A DNA stretch of 64,000 bases, taken from assembly GCA_963827605.1 (NCBI GenBank), contig CAWHBK010000001.1, forward strand, positions 1,178,001 through 1,242,000. The letters are read 5' to 3'. The position numbers and the translations under genes were made by a program. Source of the stretch: DSYU01 sp963827605. GTDB lineage: Bacteria; Chloroflexota; Anaerolineae; Anaerolineales; Anaerolineaceae. The notes below the pieces were generated by a model, which did not search any database, was not told the origin of the DNA, and worked only from the letters and a program-made list of their open reading frames with translations. This document shows, one piece after another, positions 55,467-63,087 of the stretch (its first letter is position 1; every line of letters begins with the position of its first letter).

Positions 55467-55482
55467 GGAAAATGGCCCGTAA

Positions 55483-56193
55483 TTAGAGAGGCTTCTTGCC
55501 CGGCACGCCCACTCTTCTGGGGTAGTTGGGGGGGGTGGCGGCGATCTTATCAATCACGACCAGGTAGCGCTCCTCGGCCACGCCGGGCAGGTCCACCTTG
55601 ATCAACTGGCGCAGGCGACCGCCCAGCAGGCGCACGGCCTTCTCACTGGCATGCGCCTCGGCCGGGCCGCTCTCGCCTTTTTGGGCCAGCATGGCCCCGC
55701 CCACGCGCACCAGCGGCAGCAGGTACTCCGCCAGGATGGGCAGGTTGGCGACGGCCCGCCCCACCGCCCAATCAAAGCGCTCGCGGTACTGCGGCGACTG
55801 CCCGACCTCTTCCGCCCGCGACTGGGTGACGTCCACCTTCTCCAGCCCCAGCGTGGTCGCCACGTGGCGGCAGAAATCAGCTTTCTTGCCTACCGACTCG
55901 ACCAGGGTCAGGCTGAGCGAAGGCTGCAAAATCTTGAGCGGGTACCCTGGAAAGCCCGCGCCGGTGCCCACATCGATCAGGCAGCCGGGGGGATTGTCGC
56001 GCCAGGCCAGCACGCAGCTGAGCGAATTGAGGAAGTGCTTGGCGCGGATGCTCTCGGAATCGCGGATGGCGGTCAGGTTGAAGCGCGCGTTCCAGTCCAA
56101 CAGTTCCTGCTCGTAGCGGGCGAACAGGGCCATCTGGCGGGCGGAGAGGCGGATTCCGAGCAGGTTGTAGGCATCCTGGGCAAGCTTTTCCAT
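55483..56193 (-). CDS. rsmG: 16S rRNA (guanine527-N7)-methyltransferase RsmG
   Basis: A SAM-dependent methyltransferase of 236 residues that modifies the 530 loop of 16S rRNA. The N-terminal helical region (QEL-LDWNARFNLTAIRD) and the SAM site LIDVGTGAGFPG (about 72-83) are diagnostic, followed by LVESVGKKADFCRHVA. FDWAVGRAVANLPILAEYLLPL is the conserved catalytic-side region. It is convergent with recF. The upstream region is filled with dispersed repeats. Confidence 0.95.
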   Translation of the reverse strand: MEKLAQDAYNLLGIRLSARQMALFARYEQELLDWNARFNLTAIRDSESIRAKHFLNSLSCVLAWRDNPPGCLIDVGTGAGFPGYPLKILQPSLSLTLVESVGKKADFCRHVATTLGLEKVDVTQSRAEEVGQSPQYRERFDWAVGRAVANLPILAEYLLPLVRVGGAMLAQKGESGPAEAHASEKAVRLLGGRLRQLIKVDLPGVAEERYLVVIDKIAATPPNYPRRVGVPGKKPL

Positions 56194-56252
56194 AGGCGTG
56201 TTGATTATACCTAGAAAGCGGGAAAAGCGCGGTGTGCGCCGGCGGGCCTTGT

Positions 56253-56720
56253 ATCCTCGGGGTTAATCCATACGGGAGAAAACGGTATTTGCCACGTTTA
56301 AAACGTTATGGCATGAAATAGGCCAAAGCGGGTGTAGAGGCCGGGTTGCGGTAGCAACCGCGGTCTGGTAGGAGAATTTGGCTCTAGACAAGCCTTGCAC
56401 AGCCGCCTTTGGCAAAAGTCACGGGGATGAGCCCGAGACCCGCCCTGATGATTAGCACAAGGCGTCTTTGGGTCTCGACCAGGGCGGGTCTCGGGCAAAG
56501 GTTGGGGTTTGCAACCGCCGCGCTCGCAAACCACCCGGTCTTTCCGATTTTCGCACCAGACCGCGGATGCAGTAGCAACGGGCTACGCTGGGCCTTGCAA
56601 ATATCCTCGGGGTTGATCCATACGGGAGAAAACGGTATTTGCCACGTTTAAAACGTTATGGCATGAAATAGGCCAAAGCGGGTGTAGGGGCCAGGTTACG
56701 GTAGCAACCGCGGTTGCAGT
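56253..56720 (+). repeat. dispersed intergenic repeats, copies B and C
   Basis: The segment 56253-56370 recurs at 56603-56720, an offset of exactly 350 bp, with only a few differences; shared blocks include ATCCATACGGGAGAAAACGG and GCCACGTTTAAAACGTTATG. The stretch 56290-56510 also matches the reverse complement of 1-204. A GGTTGC-GGTA-GCAACC stem and a GAGACCCGCCCTG/CAGGGCGGGTCTC-type inverted repeat (about 56431-56497) lie inside. The region 56194-56820 has no supported gene; it looks like a REP/MITE-type element array. Confidence 0.8.
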
Positions 56721-57031
56721 AGCAACCGGCGTCCTACAAGATACAAGACCACCCCACCTGGTTCACACCAAACGTTAAAGACGACACCCTCGTGTAAACA
56801 AAACCGCACCTGCGCGGAGTGAAGAAGGATGCGCGTCTACTTGAAATCGGCAAAGGCGGGCTGAGGAGGACCATAGCCCACGTTTCGGAGGACAGGTCAT
56901 TTGCGAGCGGTTTATATCGTATGCTGCGCAAAATAATATGTATACTTATCTCAGAATTATTATTTGTACGATCCATATCTTCCGGTAATTGGATCATCCT
57001 GAAACGAAACATGGAACGAGGAGGATTGATT

Positions 57032-57724
57032 ATGAGCGTATTGGCAGCTTTCATAATCGGCTTGATCGTGGGGTGGGTAATCGAATGGATTATCGACTGG
57101 GTCTATTGGCGGAGGGGAAAAACCGCTGCGCCGCCCGCGGGCCTGGAGAAATGCCGCGGCCGGGTAGCCGAATTGGAACAGGAGATCGCCTCCTATAAAA
57201 ACCAGCTGGCCGTTCTTCAGGCCGATATTAACCATTCTGCTCCCGTTCCAACCGCACAAAGGATGGAACGTACGGCTGAGATTAACGCGCGGGGAATGGA
57301 GCCGGCTGCTGATCACAAACCCCTGGAAGAAATTAAGGGGGTAACCGCTGAGATGGTCCAGCGCTTGAATGCGGCGGGGATCCATACAGCTGCAAATCTG
57401 GCCGCGCTGACTCCTCAAAAGCTGAAAGAAATATTGGGCGGGCTGGTCTTGCAGCCCGGCGGTGAAGTTGAGATCGTGAAGCAAGCGCGGCTTGCCAGCG
57501 GAATGATCCAAAGAGCAGACGACCTGGAGGTGATTGTGGGGATCGGCCCGGTGATTGCCAGAGCGCTGAACAATGCCGGTATCTTTACGTTCGCTGAATT
57601 GGCGCGCTTATCCGCGCGGGACCTGCGCGAGATTGTCGGCGAACGGATCCAAAGGCTGGCCGACGAGGAGCAGATCCTTTCCCAGGCCAGACAGCTGGCG
57701 GAAGAACAAAACCGGGGAGGGTAA
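57032..57724 (+). CDS. membrane-anchored protein with coiled coil and two helix-hairpin-helix-like domains
   Basis: A 230-residue protein: one N-terminal membrane span (about 4-27), a short coiled coil (GRVAELEQEIASYKNQLAVL), then two repeats of a helix-hairpin-helix type fold. The first is EIKGVTAEMVQRLNAAGIHT-AANLAALTPQKL; the second is VIVGIGPVIARALNNAGIFT-FAELARLSARDL. Both match the DUF4332/RPP-like (HhH)2 pattern GIGPxxAxxLxxAGI-T found in many envelope or nucleoid proteins. ATG 57032 has GAGGAGG upstream. It lies 5 nt before the SH3b gene, with which it is probably co-transcribed. Function unknown. Confidence 0.75.
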   Translation: MSVLAAFIIGLIVGWVIEWIIDWVYWRRGKTAAPPAGLEKCRGRVAELEQEIASYKNQLAVLQADINHSAPVPTAQRMERTAEINARGMEPAADHKPLEEIKGVTAEMVQRLNAAGIHTAANLAALTPQKLKEILGGLVLQPGGEVEIVKQARLASGMIQRADDLEVIVGIGPVIARALNNAGIFTFAELARLSARDLREIVGERIQRLADEEQILSQARQLAEEQNRGG

Positions 57725-57729
57725 ACTGC

Positions 57730-58422
57730 ATGGACAGCCAACGCCGTTGGATCGCATATGATACCTTCAAGCTGATTGTCGGGCTGCTTTTGCTGCTGCT
57801 GCTATTAGTTCTGACTCTAACGAAACCTGTTGTAACCCCTGCAATCAGCGCGAGCCCGGAAAGCGCGGTGGGGGTGGCAGCCGCTTCACAAACGCCGCCC
57901 GTCCCGACCAAACCGGTGGCTCTGCCAACTGCAACTCTTGCGGTACAGGCTTCGCTTACGCCGACGATTGTTTTGCCAAGCGCGACACTGCCGCCCACCC
58001 CGACACCCAGCCCCACCCAGGCGCCCCCGACACCCACAACTGCCGCTGCGGCGCAGCCCGCGCCGACTGAGACTTCTCAGCCAACGCCTACCGAGACTCC
58101 ACAGCCTGCCTCCACCGAAGCTCCTTCATCTCAGACCGTATCAGGGGACTGCCCGTTAGCGCAGCCCTCGCGGCTGGCGGTGGGGAAACAAGCCGTGGTG
58201 GTTGCCAACCTCAACCTGAGACAAGACGCCGGGATCGATAAACCAATCATCCGCGTGGGCCTTTACAATTCGAAAGTAGAGATCATTGGCGGGCCGGTTT
58301 GCACGCCTTATCAGAATGGGGCGTACCTGTGGTGGAATGTAAAAACGACGGACGGCGTCACCGGATGGTCGGCAGAGGCATCCTTGTCGAAAAATTTTTA
58401 CTTCCTCCAGCCGGTTCCATAA
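57730..58422 (+). CDS. single-span membrane protein with Pro/Thr-rich linker and SH3b-like domain
   Basis: A 230-residue protein: a membrane span (about 14-32), an unstructured Pro/Thr/Ala linker of about 100 residues (repeats such as TPTPSPTQAPPTPT), and a C-terminal bacterial SH3-like domain (VVANLNLRQDAGIDKPIIRVG, WWNVKTTDGVTGWSAEASL). SH3b domains bind peptidoglycan or wall-associated peptides, so an extracytoplasmic anchor role is inferred. It follows a HhH-type membrane protein gene, and a promoter for a different unit lies just downstream. Confidence 0.75.
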   Translation: MDSQRRWIAYDTFKLIVGLLLLLLLLVLTLTKPVVTPAISASPESAVGVAAASQTPPVPTKPVALPTATLAVQASLTPTIVLPSATLPPTPTPSPTQAPPTPTTAAAAQPAPTETSQPTPTETPQPASTEAPSSQTVSGDCPLAQPSRLAVGKQAVVVANLNLRQDAGIDKPIIRVGLYNSKVEIIGGPVCTPYQNGAYLWWNVKTTDGVTGWSAEASLSKNFYFLQPVP

Positions 58423-58505
58423 AGCCGAGGCGCGGAATGTCCCATTCCTGCTATTAAATTTTGGCAGGGAAGAAAAACAAATATCATTTTAGTCCAATTG
58501 GGGGG

Positions 58506-58533
58506 TTGACAACCCCCTCCCTGGCGTGATAAA
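58506..58533 (+). promoter_or_regulatory. sigma-70 promoter of a short transcription unit
   Basis: TTGACA (58506-58511) is followed at 16 bp by GATAAA (58528-58533). Transcription would begin near 58541, giving a leader of about 50 nt before the small ORF; GATGAG/CTCATC in the leader can form a hairpin. Confidence 0.55.
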
Positions 58534-58590
58534 CTCTTCGGGGTGGATGAGATTTTTCTCATCACAATCAATTCTTTACGAGGATAGTAG

Positions 58591-58698
58591 ATGGTTACAA
58601 GCACGCACATCATCACAAAGGAGAAGCTCGGCACACGCGGCGCCGTTTTTGCCGCCGTTCCCGTCTTTCCTTCTCGGAGTGCGCCTGCTGCCAAGTAA
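58591..58698 (+). CDS. putative 35-residue peptide
   Basis: ATG 58591 follows GAGGA at 6-nt spacing. The peptide starts MVTSTHIITKEKLGTRG, continues with an Ala/Val/Phe/Pro stretch and ends RSAPAAK. It is bracketed by a promoter and two intrinsic terminators, so it forms its own short unit just ahead of an ABC transporter/GNAT cluster. The base composition is typical of the genome. It matches no family known to me; it could be a real small protein, a peptide substrate of the downstream genes, or a non-coding small RNA that happens to contain an ORF. Confidence 0.4.
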   Translation: MVTSTHIITKEKLGTRGAVFAAVPVFPSRSAPAAK

Positions 58699-58713
58699 GC
58701 TAATTTAGCTCAC

Positions 58714-58750
58714 AAAGGCCACGGTACACTCCAGGTCCCGTGGCCTTTTT
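58714..58750 (+). terminator. first intrinsic terminator after the small ORF
   Basis: AAAGGCCACGG (58714-58724) pairs with CCGTGGCCTTT (58738-58748), followed by T-rich sequence (TTTTTGTTT). Confidence 0.75.
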
Positions 58751-58785
58751 GTTTAACCCATAGAAAAATTCGTCGAATTTTTCGC

Positions 58786-58817
58786 GGCCACGGACCCAAG
58801 ATCCGTGGCCTTTTTTT
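58786..58817 (+). terminator. second intrinsic terminator, same stem sequence
   Basis: GGCCACGGA (58786-58794) pairs with TCCGTGGCC (58802-58810) and is followed by seven T. A third small hairpin (GAAAAATTC-GTC-GAATTTTTC, 58763-58783) lies between the two. Re-use of GGCCACGG suggests duplication. Confidence 0.8.
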
Positions 58818-58873
58818 GTCAAGAATTTCGGTTGAACGAAATTATTACCAGAGTTGTCGTAAGGAGTAACACA

Positions 58874-59908
58874 ATGCCCGCAGTGGTCGTTCAGGATGTT
58901 TACAAAAAATTTGGCAAACCCACTGACTCGTTCTGGAAGCGCTTTCTTTCGTCTGAGAAGAATGGCGCCGGTACGAACGGTCACAATGGGAATGGAAACG
59001 GTCATAAGAATGAACATGACCGTGTCGATGGGAACGGCCACAGTCCAAAAGACGCGGAGGCCGCCCAGCTAACCAAAACCGGGCAGGAGAACGTTACCGG
59101 CCTTCAGCCGGTAAATAGCGTTCAACCGGTAAATAGCGTTCCGCCGGCGAACGGCAACGGCGCGGCCAAGCCCGCCGTCATCGCCGTCAACCATGTCTCC
59201 TTTATCATCGAACCGGGTGAGATCTTTGGCGTGTTAGGACCCAACGGGGGCGGCAAATCTACCCTCATCCGCCTGATCTCCACCCTGCTCCTGCCCGACA
59301 GCGGAAAAATTACCGTTTTTGGTCATGATGTGGAGAAACAGCCCATGCAGGTGCAGAAGATGATCAACCGCGTATCCGTTGAAGCATCCTTCTTCAAAAA
59401 ACTTTCACCGATGGAAAACCTGATCTACGGCGCCCGGCTGTATGGCATGGATGGCAAAGACACCCGCACGATGGTGGTCGAAATCCTCACCCGGTTGGGG
59501 TTGGAAAAACGCTCCATCTACAGCCCAATGGAAGAAATGTCCCGCGGTATGCAGCAGAAAGTGGCGATCGCGCGCGCGCTGCTCTCGCACCCCCAGCTCC
59601 TCCTGCTGGACGAGCCTACCACCGGCCTGGACCCGCGCTCAAAGCGCGAAGTGCAGGCGGTGATCCGCGAGCTGCGCAGCGAGCATAACACCACGATTTT
59701 GCTCACCACCCACGATATGAATGAGGCCGAAATGTTGTGTGACCGTATCGCCATTATGGACAGCGGAAGCGTCATCGCCCTCGACACCCCCACCGCACTG
59801 AAACAACGCATCCCGTCAAAAGACGGCCATGAAACCACCCTGGAAGATGTCTTCCTGGAGTTAACCGGCAAGAAACTGGTCAACCCCGAAGAGGAGAGCC
59901 AACCATGA
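58874..59908 (+). CDS. ABC-2 transporter ATP-binding protein with low-complexity insert
   Basis: A 344-residue ATPase. Walker A GPNGGGKST is at 122-130; the signature is EEMSRGMQQKVAIARALL (SRGMQ in place of SGGMQ), Walker B is LLLLDEPTTGLDP, and the switch is ILLTTHDMNEAEM. The N-terminal strand VVVQDVYKKFGKP is followed by about 75 residues rich in Asn, Gly, His and Gln (NGNGNGHKN) with a PVNSV repeat, before the domain resumes at AVIAVNHVSFIIEPGE. ATG 58874 is preceded by AAGGAG. Its stop overlaps the next start (ATGA). The permease partner is at 61188. Confidence 0.9.
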   Translation: MPAVVVQDVYKKFGKPTDSFWKRFLSSEKNGAGTNGHNGNGNGHKNEHDRVDGNGHSPKDAEAAQLTKTGQENVTGLQPVNSVQPVNSVPPANGNGAAKPAVIAVNHVSFIIEPGEIFGVLGPNGGGKSTLIRLISTLLLPDSGKITVFGHDVEKQPMQVQKMINRVSVEASFFKKLSPMENLIYGARLYGMDGKDTRTMVVEILTRLGLEKRSIYSPMEEMSRGMQQKVAIARALLSHPQLLLLDEPTTGLDPRSKREVQAVIRELRSEHNTTILLTTHDMNEAEMLCDRIAIMDSGSVIALDTPTALKQRIPSKDGHETTLEDVFLELTGKKLVNPEEESQP

Positions 59909-60548
59909 AACACAAGCCTTTATTTGAAAGCCAACACCTGCGACTAACACCAATCGACCCTGAAAAGGACGCCCAGGCAGTCGCATCCTGGACCTATGAA
60001 CTCGAGATTGCCGCGCGCCTGCGGGAAGAACAACCCGCGCGCCCGATGGCGACTTTTGAAGTGAAAAAATTGTACGAACGCTGGCAGAAGGATGCGGACG
60101 AAACGAACCGCCAGTTCCTGTTTGCCATTCGGTTACGCAGCGATTGCGCCGTGCCGGCGAGCGCCGAAGCGGCGGGCGCCAGACGGCGAGTGCGGACACA
60201 TCCGATGAGATTATCGGTGTCGTGCGCATCAAGCACATCGAATGGGTGCATGGTGCAGCCTTCCTGGACCTGATATTGGGCGAGCCAGCCAACTGGCAGT
60301 GCTTTGCCCGTGAGGCCCTCGACCTGGCCCTGCGCTATGCCTTCGATGAGCTGAGCCTATTCCGGGTGACGGCGGTCATCGCCGAGCACAACCAGCCCGC
60401 GAATGCGCTGTTCGAGCAGGCTAACTTCACCCTGGAAGTACGCCAGCGCCAGGCCGTTTATTGGAATAAACGCACCTGGGACAAGCTGTACTTTGGCCTG
60501 TTGAGACCCGAATGGAAAATGCAGCAGCTGGCGGGGGTAGGAGCATGA
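59905..60548 (+). CDS. GNAT N-acetyltransferase, RimJ/RimL-like (one frameshift)
   Basis: About 214 residues when one indel near 60140-60190 is corrected. Start MKHKPLFESQHLRLTPIDPEKDAQ is typical of the RimJ/RimL type, which acetylates protein N-termini or small amines with acetyl-CoA. After the break come IIGVVRIKHIEWVHGAAFLDL and ALDLALRYAFDELSLFRVTAVIAEHNQPANALFEQANF, the C-terminal GNAT motifs. It is coupled to the ATPase upstream by ATGA and to a second GNAT downstream. Substrate unknown. Confidence 0.75.
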
Positions 60549-61174
60549 ATGCAAAAGCAACGTCCAACGGAAATGTTTCGAATGCAGCCGGGGTCTACAC
60601 CGCCGGCAGACATGCCGCCGGCACCCAGGCCGCCTTTAGCGGAAACCTGGTGCGCCTGATCGCTTACGATCCAGAACGCAATTCGGAACAGATCGCGCGC
60701 TGGAACCAGGACAGCCAGTACCAGCAGTTACTCTCCAGCGGGCCGGCCAACCTGTGGACGCCGAAACAAATCAAGGAGTGGATGGAGAAACACATCGACG
60801 AATTCTACGGCTTCTCCATCCACGCCCTGGAGGACGACCGCCTGATCGGGAACCTCGATCTCAGCGGGGTGGACTGGGTGGCCCGCAATTGTTGGGTAGG
60901 GATCGGCATCGGCGAGCGCGAATACTGGGGCAAGGGCTATGGCACGGATGCCATGAACCTGGCCCTGCGTTTCGCCTTCGAGTGCCTGAACCTGCGGCGG
61001 GTGACCCTGGACGTGTTCGAATATAACCAGCGCGCGTACCTTTCTTACTGCAAATGCGGCTTCAAAGACGAAGGCCGCATGCGCCAGTGGATGCAGCGCG
61101 GTGGAGAGCGCCACGACCTGATCTTCATGGGGATTCTCCGCGAGGAATGGGAAGCGCGCCAGAAAGAGACCTGA
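60545..61174 (+). CDS. GNAT N-acetyltransferase, RimJ/RimL-like
   Basis: A 209-residue enzyme with a 30-residue Ala/Gly-rich N-terminal extension. The GNAT core shows DRLIGNLDLSGVDWVARNCWVGIGIGEREYWGKGYGTDAMNLAL, with the acetyl-CoA loop W-G-K-G-Y-G, and RRVTLDVFEYNQRAYLSYCKCGF. The ATG overlaps the previous gene's TGA. It is paralogous to its neighbour. The permease gene begins 14 nt after its stop, so the acetyltransferases lie inside the transporter operon. Confidence 0.88.
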   Translation: MNAKATSNGNVSNAAGVYTAGRHAAGTQAAFSGNLVRLIAYDPERNSEQIARWNQDSQYQQLLSSGPANLWTPKQIKEWMEKHIDEFYGFSIHALEDDRLIGNLDLSGVDWVARNCWVGIGIGEREYWGKGYGTDAMNLALRFAFECLNLRRVTLDVFEYNQRAYLSYCKCGFKDEGRMRQWMQRGGERHDLIFMGILREEWEARQKET

Positions 61175-61187
61175 AAATAGAGGTACC

Positions 61188-62021
61188 ATGAGCGCAGTAA
61201 CTTTTCAAATCCGCGCTTCGTACGCATTTGTCGAGCGCAACATCAATTTAATCAAGCGGTACTGGTCCTGGGAGATGGTCTGGTTGGTGTATTCCACCGC
61301 CGAGAGTCTCTCGGTCAGTTTTATCGGCCTGGGGATGGGCGTCATCGGCAACAACGCGAACATCAAAGTCGATACCACCTACCTGGTGCTGTACCTGTTA
61401 ATCGGCAACCTGGTCTGGCGTTTTCTTTCGCAGATCTTCTACTGGATCACCGACCTGATCAACATCGAGCGCTGGGAAGGCACCATCGAATATACTCTGA
61501 TGGCCCCCATCCGGCGGTTGACGCATATGGCCGGGCAGACCTTTTTCTCGGTGGTGTACAGCCTGATCTTTACCGGAGTCATCCTGGTCGCCACCGCGCT
61601 GGTGTTTAAGATCAATCTGAGCAACGCGAACCTGTTCGGCGGCCTGATGATGCTGATGGCGGGCAGCTTCTCCTTCGTCGGCATTGGCATTATGGCCTCG
61701 GTTTTCCCGCTGCTCTTCCCCGAGCGCGGGGCGCAGATGACGCATGTATTTATCGCCCTGCTGCTGCTCGTCTCGGGGGTGTACTACCCGGTGGATGTGC
61801 TGCCAGGGGTACTGAAACAGTTCGCCGCTTTTAGCCCGGCTACCTATGTGCTGGCCGGCACCCGGCATGCCGTGCTGGAAGGGATGCCCACCCAGCAGCT
61901 CTGGCCGTACATCTGGCCGGTGCTGCTGATGGGCGCGGTGCTGATCCCAGCCGGGCTGTGGGTCTTCGAGCAGGGCGAGCGCTATGCCAAGCGCACCGGC
62001 AAACTGCACCGCAACGGATAA
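61188..62021 (+). CDS. ABC-2 type transporter permease
   Basis: A 277-residue protein with six membrane spans, the usual size for ABC-2 permeases of drug or polysaccharide exporters. The N-terminal amphipathic segment (RASYAFVERNINLIKRYWSWE), IERWEGTIEYTLMAPIRRL and PVDVLPGVLKQFAAFSPATYVLAGTR match the family. It starts at ATG 61188 following AGAGGTACC. With the ATPase at 58874 it probably forms a complete exporter. Confidence 0.88.
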   Translation: MSAVTFQIRASYAFVERNINLIKRYWSWEMVWLVYSTAESLSVSFIGLGMGVIGNNANIKVDTTYLVLYLLIGNLVWRFLSQIFYWITDLINIERWEGTIEYTLMAPIRRLTHMAGQTFFSVVYSLIFTGVILVATALVFKINLSNANLFGGLMMLMAGSFSFVGIGIMASVFPLLFPERGAQMTHVFIALLLLVSGVYYPVDVLPGVLKQFAAFSPATYVLAGTRHAVLEGMPTQQLWPYIWPVLLMGAVLIPAGLWVFEQGERYAKRTGKLHRNG

Positions 62022-62052
62022 AATCGAACCTTTGTAACCGTGGGATTATCGG

Positions 62053-63087
62053 ATGATGAACACCTTACCTGATGGATATTTTGCGCGACCGGTACAGATG
62101 GAAGACCTGGAGGCCGCGGTGGACACGTTGAACGCTTATTCACGCAGCCAGATCGGCGCAGAAGAAGAAAGCCCTGAATCGCTTAAACTATTCTGGCAGT
62201 CGCCAGGTTTTGAACTGAGCACGGATACGCTGGCAATCTTCACCCGGCAGGGTCAGATGGCCGGTTATACTGAGTTCTGGGACCGGGGCGAGCCGCACGT
62301 GCGCCTGATCGGCTGGTCAGTGGTACACCCGGACCATTGGCGGCGCGGGCTGGGCAGGTATCTGCTGGAGTGGTCGGTGGAACGCGCACGAAAAAACGTG
62401 GCGAAAGCCCCGCAAGACACCCGAGTGGTACTGCAGCACTTTGCCTTAAGCAGCAACCAGGCGGCAGCACGCTTATACACCACCTACGGATTCCAGGCCG
62501 TGCGTTCTTCATATAACATGCGCATCGAGTTTGATGCGCCGCCCGAAGCGCCGGTCTTGCCCGCTGGCATCACCATCCGCGCTGTAAACGGCGAGGAGGA
62601 AGAGCGAGAGGCAATGTTTACCGCCTACACCGCCTTCAAAGATCACTGGGGAAATACCGACGAGCCTTTCGAGGAATATTACCAGCGCACCCGGCACCAC
62701 ATTGAAAACGATCCGCATTACGACCCGGCCCTGTGGTTCATCGCCCTGGACGGGGATGCGATCGCTGGGGTTTCGTTGTGTTACCAGCATATGGAGGAAG
62801 ACCCCGACCTGGCCTGGGTTGGAACGCTGGGCGTGCTGCGCCCCTGGCGCAAGCGCGGGGTTGGACTGGCACTCTTGCAGCACTCCTTCTACGAATTCTA
62901 CCGGCGAGGAAAGCGGCGCGCCGGGTTAGGCGTCGACGCGGACAGCCTTACCGGGGCGGTGCGGCTGTATGAGCGCGCCGGGATGCATGTGCTGCGCAAA
63001 AGTGACACGTATGAGCTGGAGCTGCGCTCCGGCAAAGAAATCATGAAACGATCGATCGAAGAGCCATCAAAAATTGAGGAAAAATGA
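62053..63087 (+). CDS. two-domain GNAT acetyltransferase (mycothiol-synthase-like architecture)
   Basis: A 344-residue protein with two GNAT domains. The first has LIGWSVVHPDHWRRGLGRYLLEW with its acetyl-CoA loop, followed by AAARLYTTYGFQAVRSSY. The second has TAFKDHWGNTDEPFEEYY and WVGTLGVLRPWRKRGVGLALLQ, then VRLYERAGMHVLRKSDTYELEL. The F-x-D-H-W-G motif also occurs in mycothiol synthase-type double GNATs. It is followed by a paralogue overlapping by ATGA. The substrate is unknown. Confidence 0.88.
   Translation: MMNTLPDGYFARPVQMEDLEAAVDTLNAYSRSQIGAEEESPESLKLFWQSPGFELSTDTLAIFTRQGQMAGYTEFWDRGEPHVRLIGWSVVHPDHWRRGLGRYLLEWSVERARKNVAKAPQDTRVVLQHFALSSNQAAARLYTTYGFQAVRSSYNMRIEFDAPPEAPVLPAGITIRAVNGEEEEREAMFTAYTAFKDHWGNTDEPFEEYYQRTRHHIENDPHYDPALWFIALDGDAIAGVSLCYQHMEEDPDLAWVGTLGVLRPWRKRGVGLALLQHSFYEFYRRGKRRAGLGVDADSLTGAVRLYERAGMHVLRKSDTYELELRSGKEIMKRSIEEPSKIEEK

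Noticed and set aside
55213..55482. 89-codon open frame between recF and rsmG
   Set aside because: Built largely from TTGCTACAC repeats in an AT-rich gap; no domain and no ribosome site.
56819..57031. Longer version of the HhH membrane protein starting at 56819
   Set aside because: The extension lacks a ribosome site and is charged sequence ahead of the natural membrane anchor; GAGGAGG places the start at 57032.
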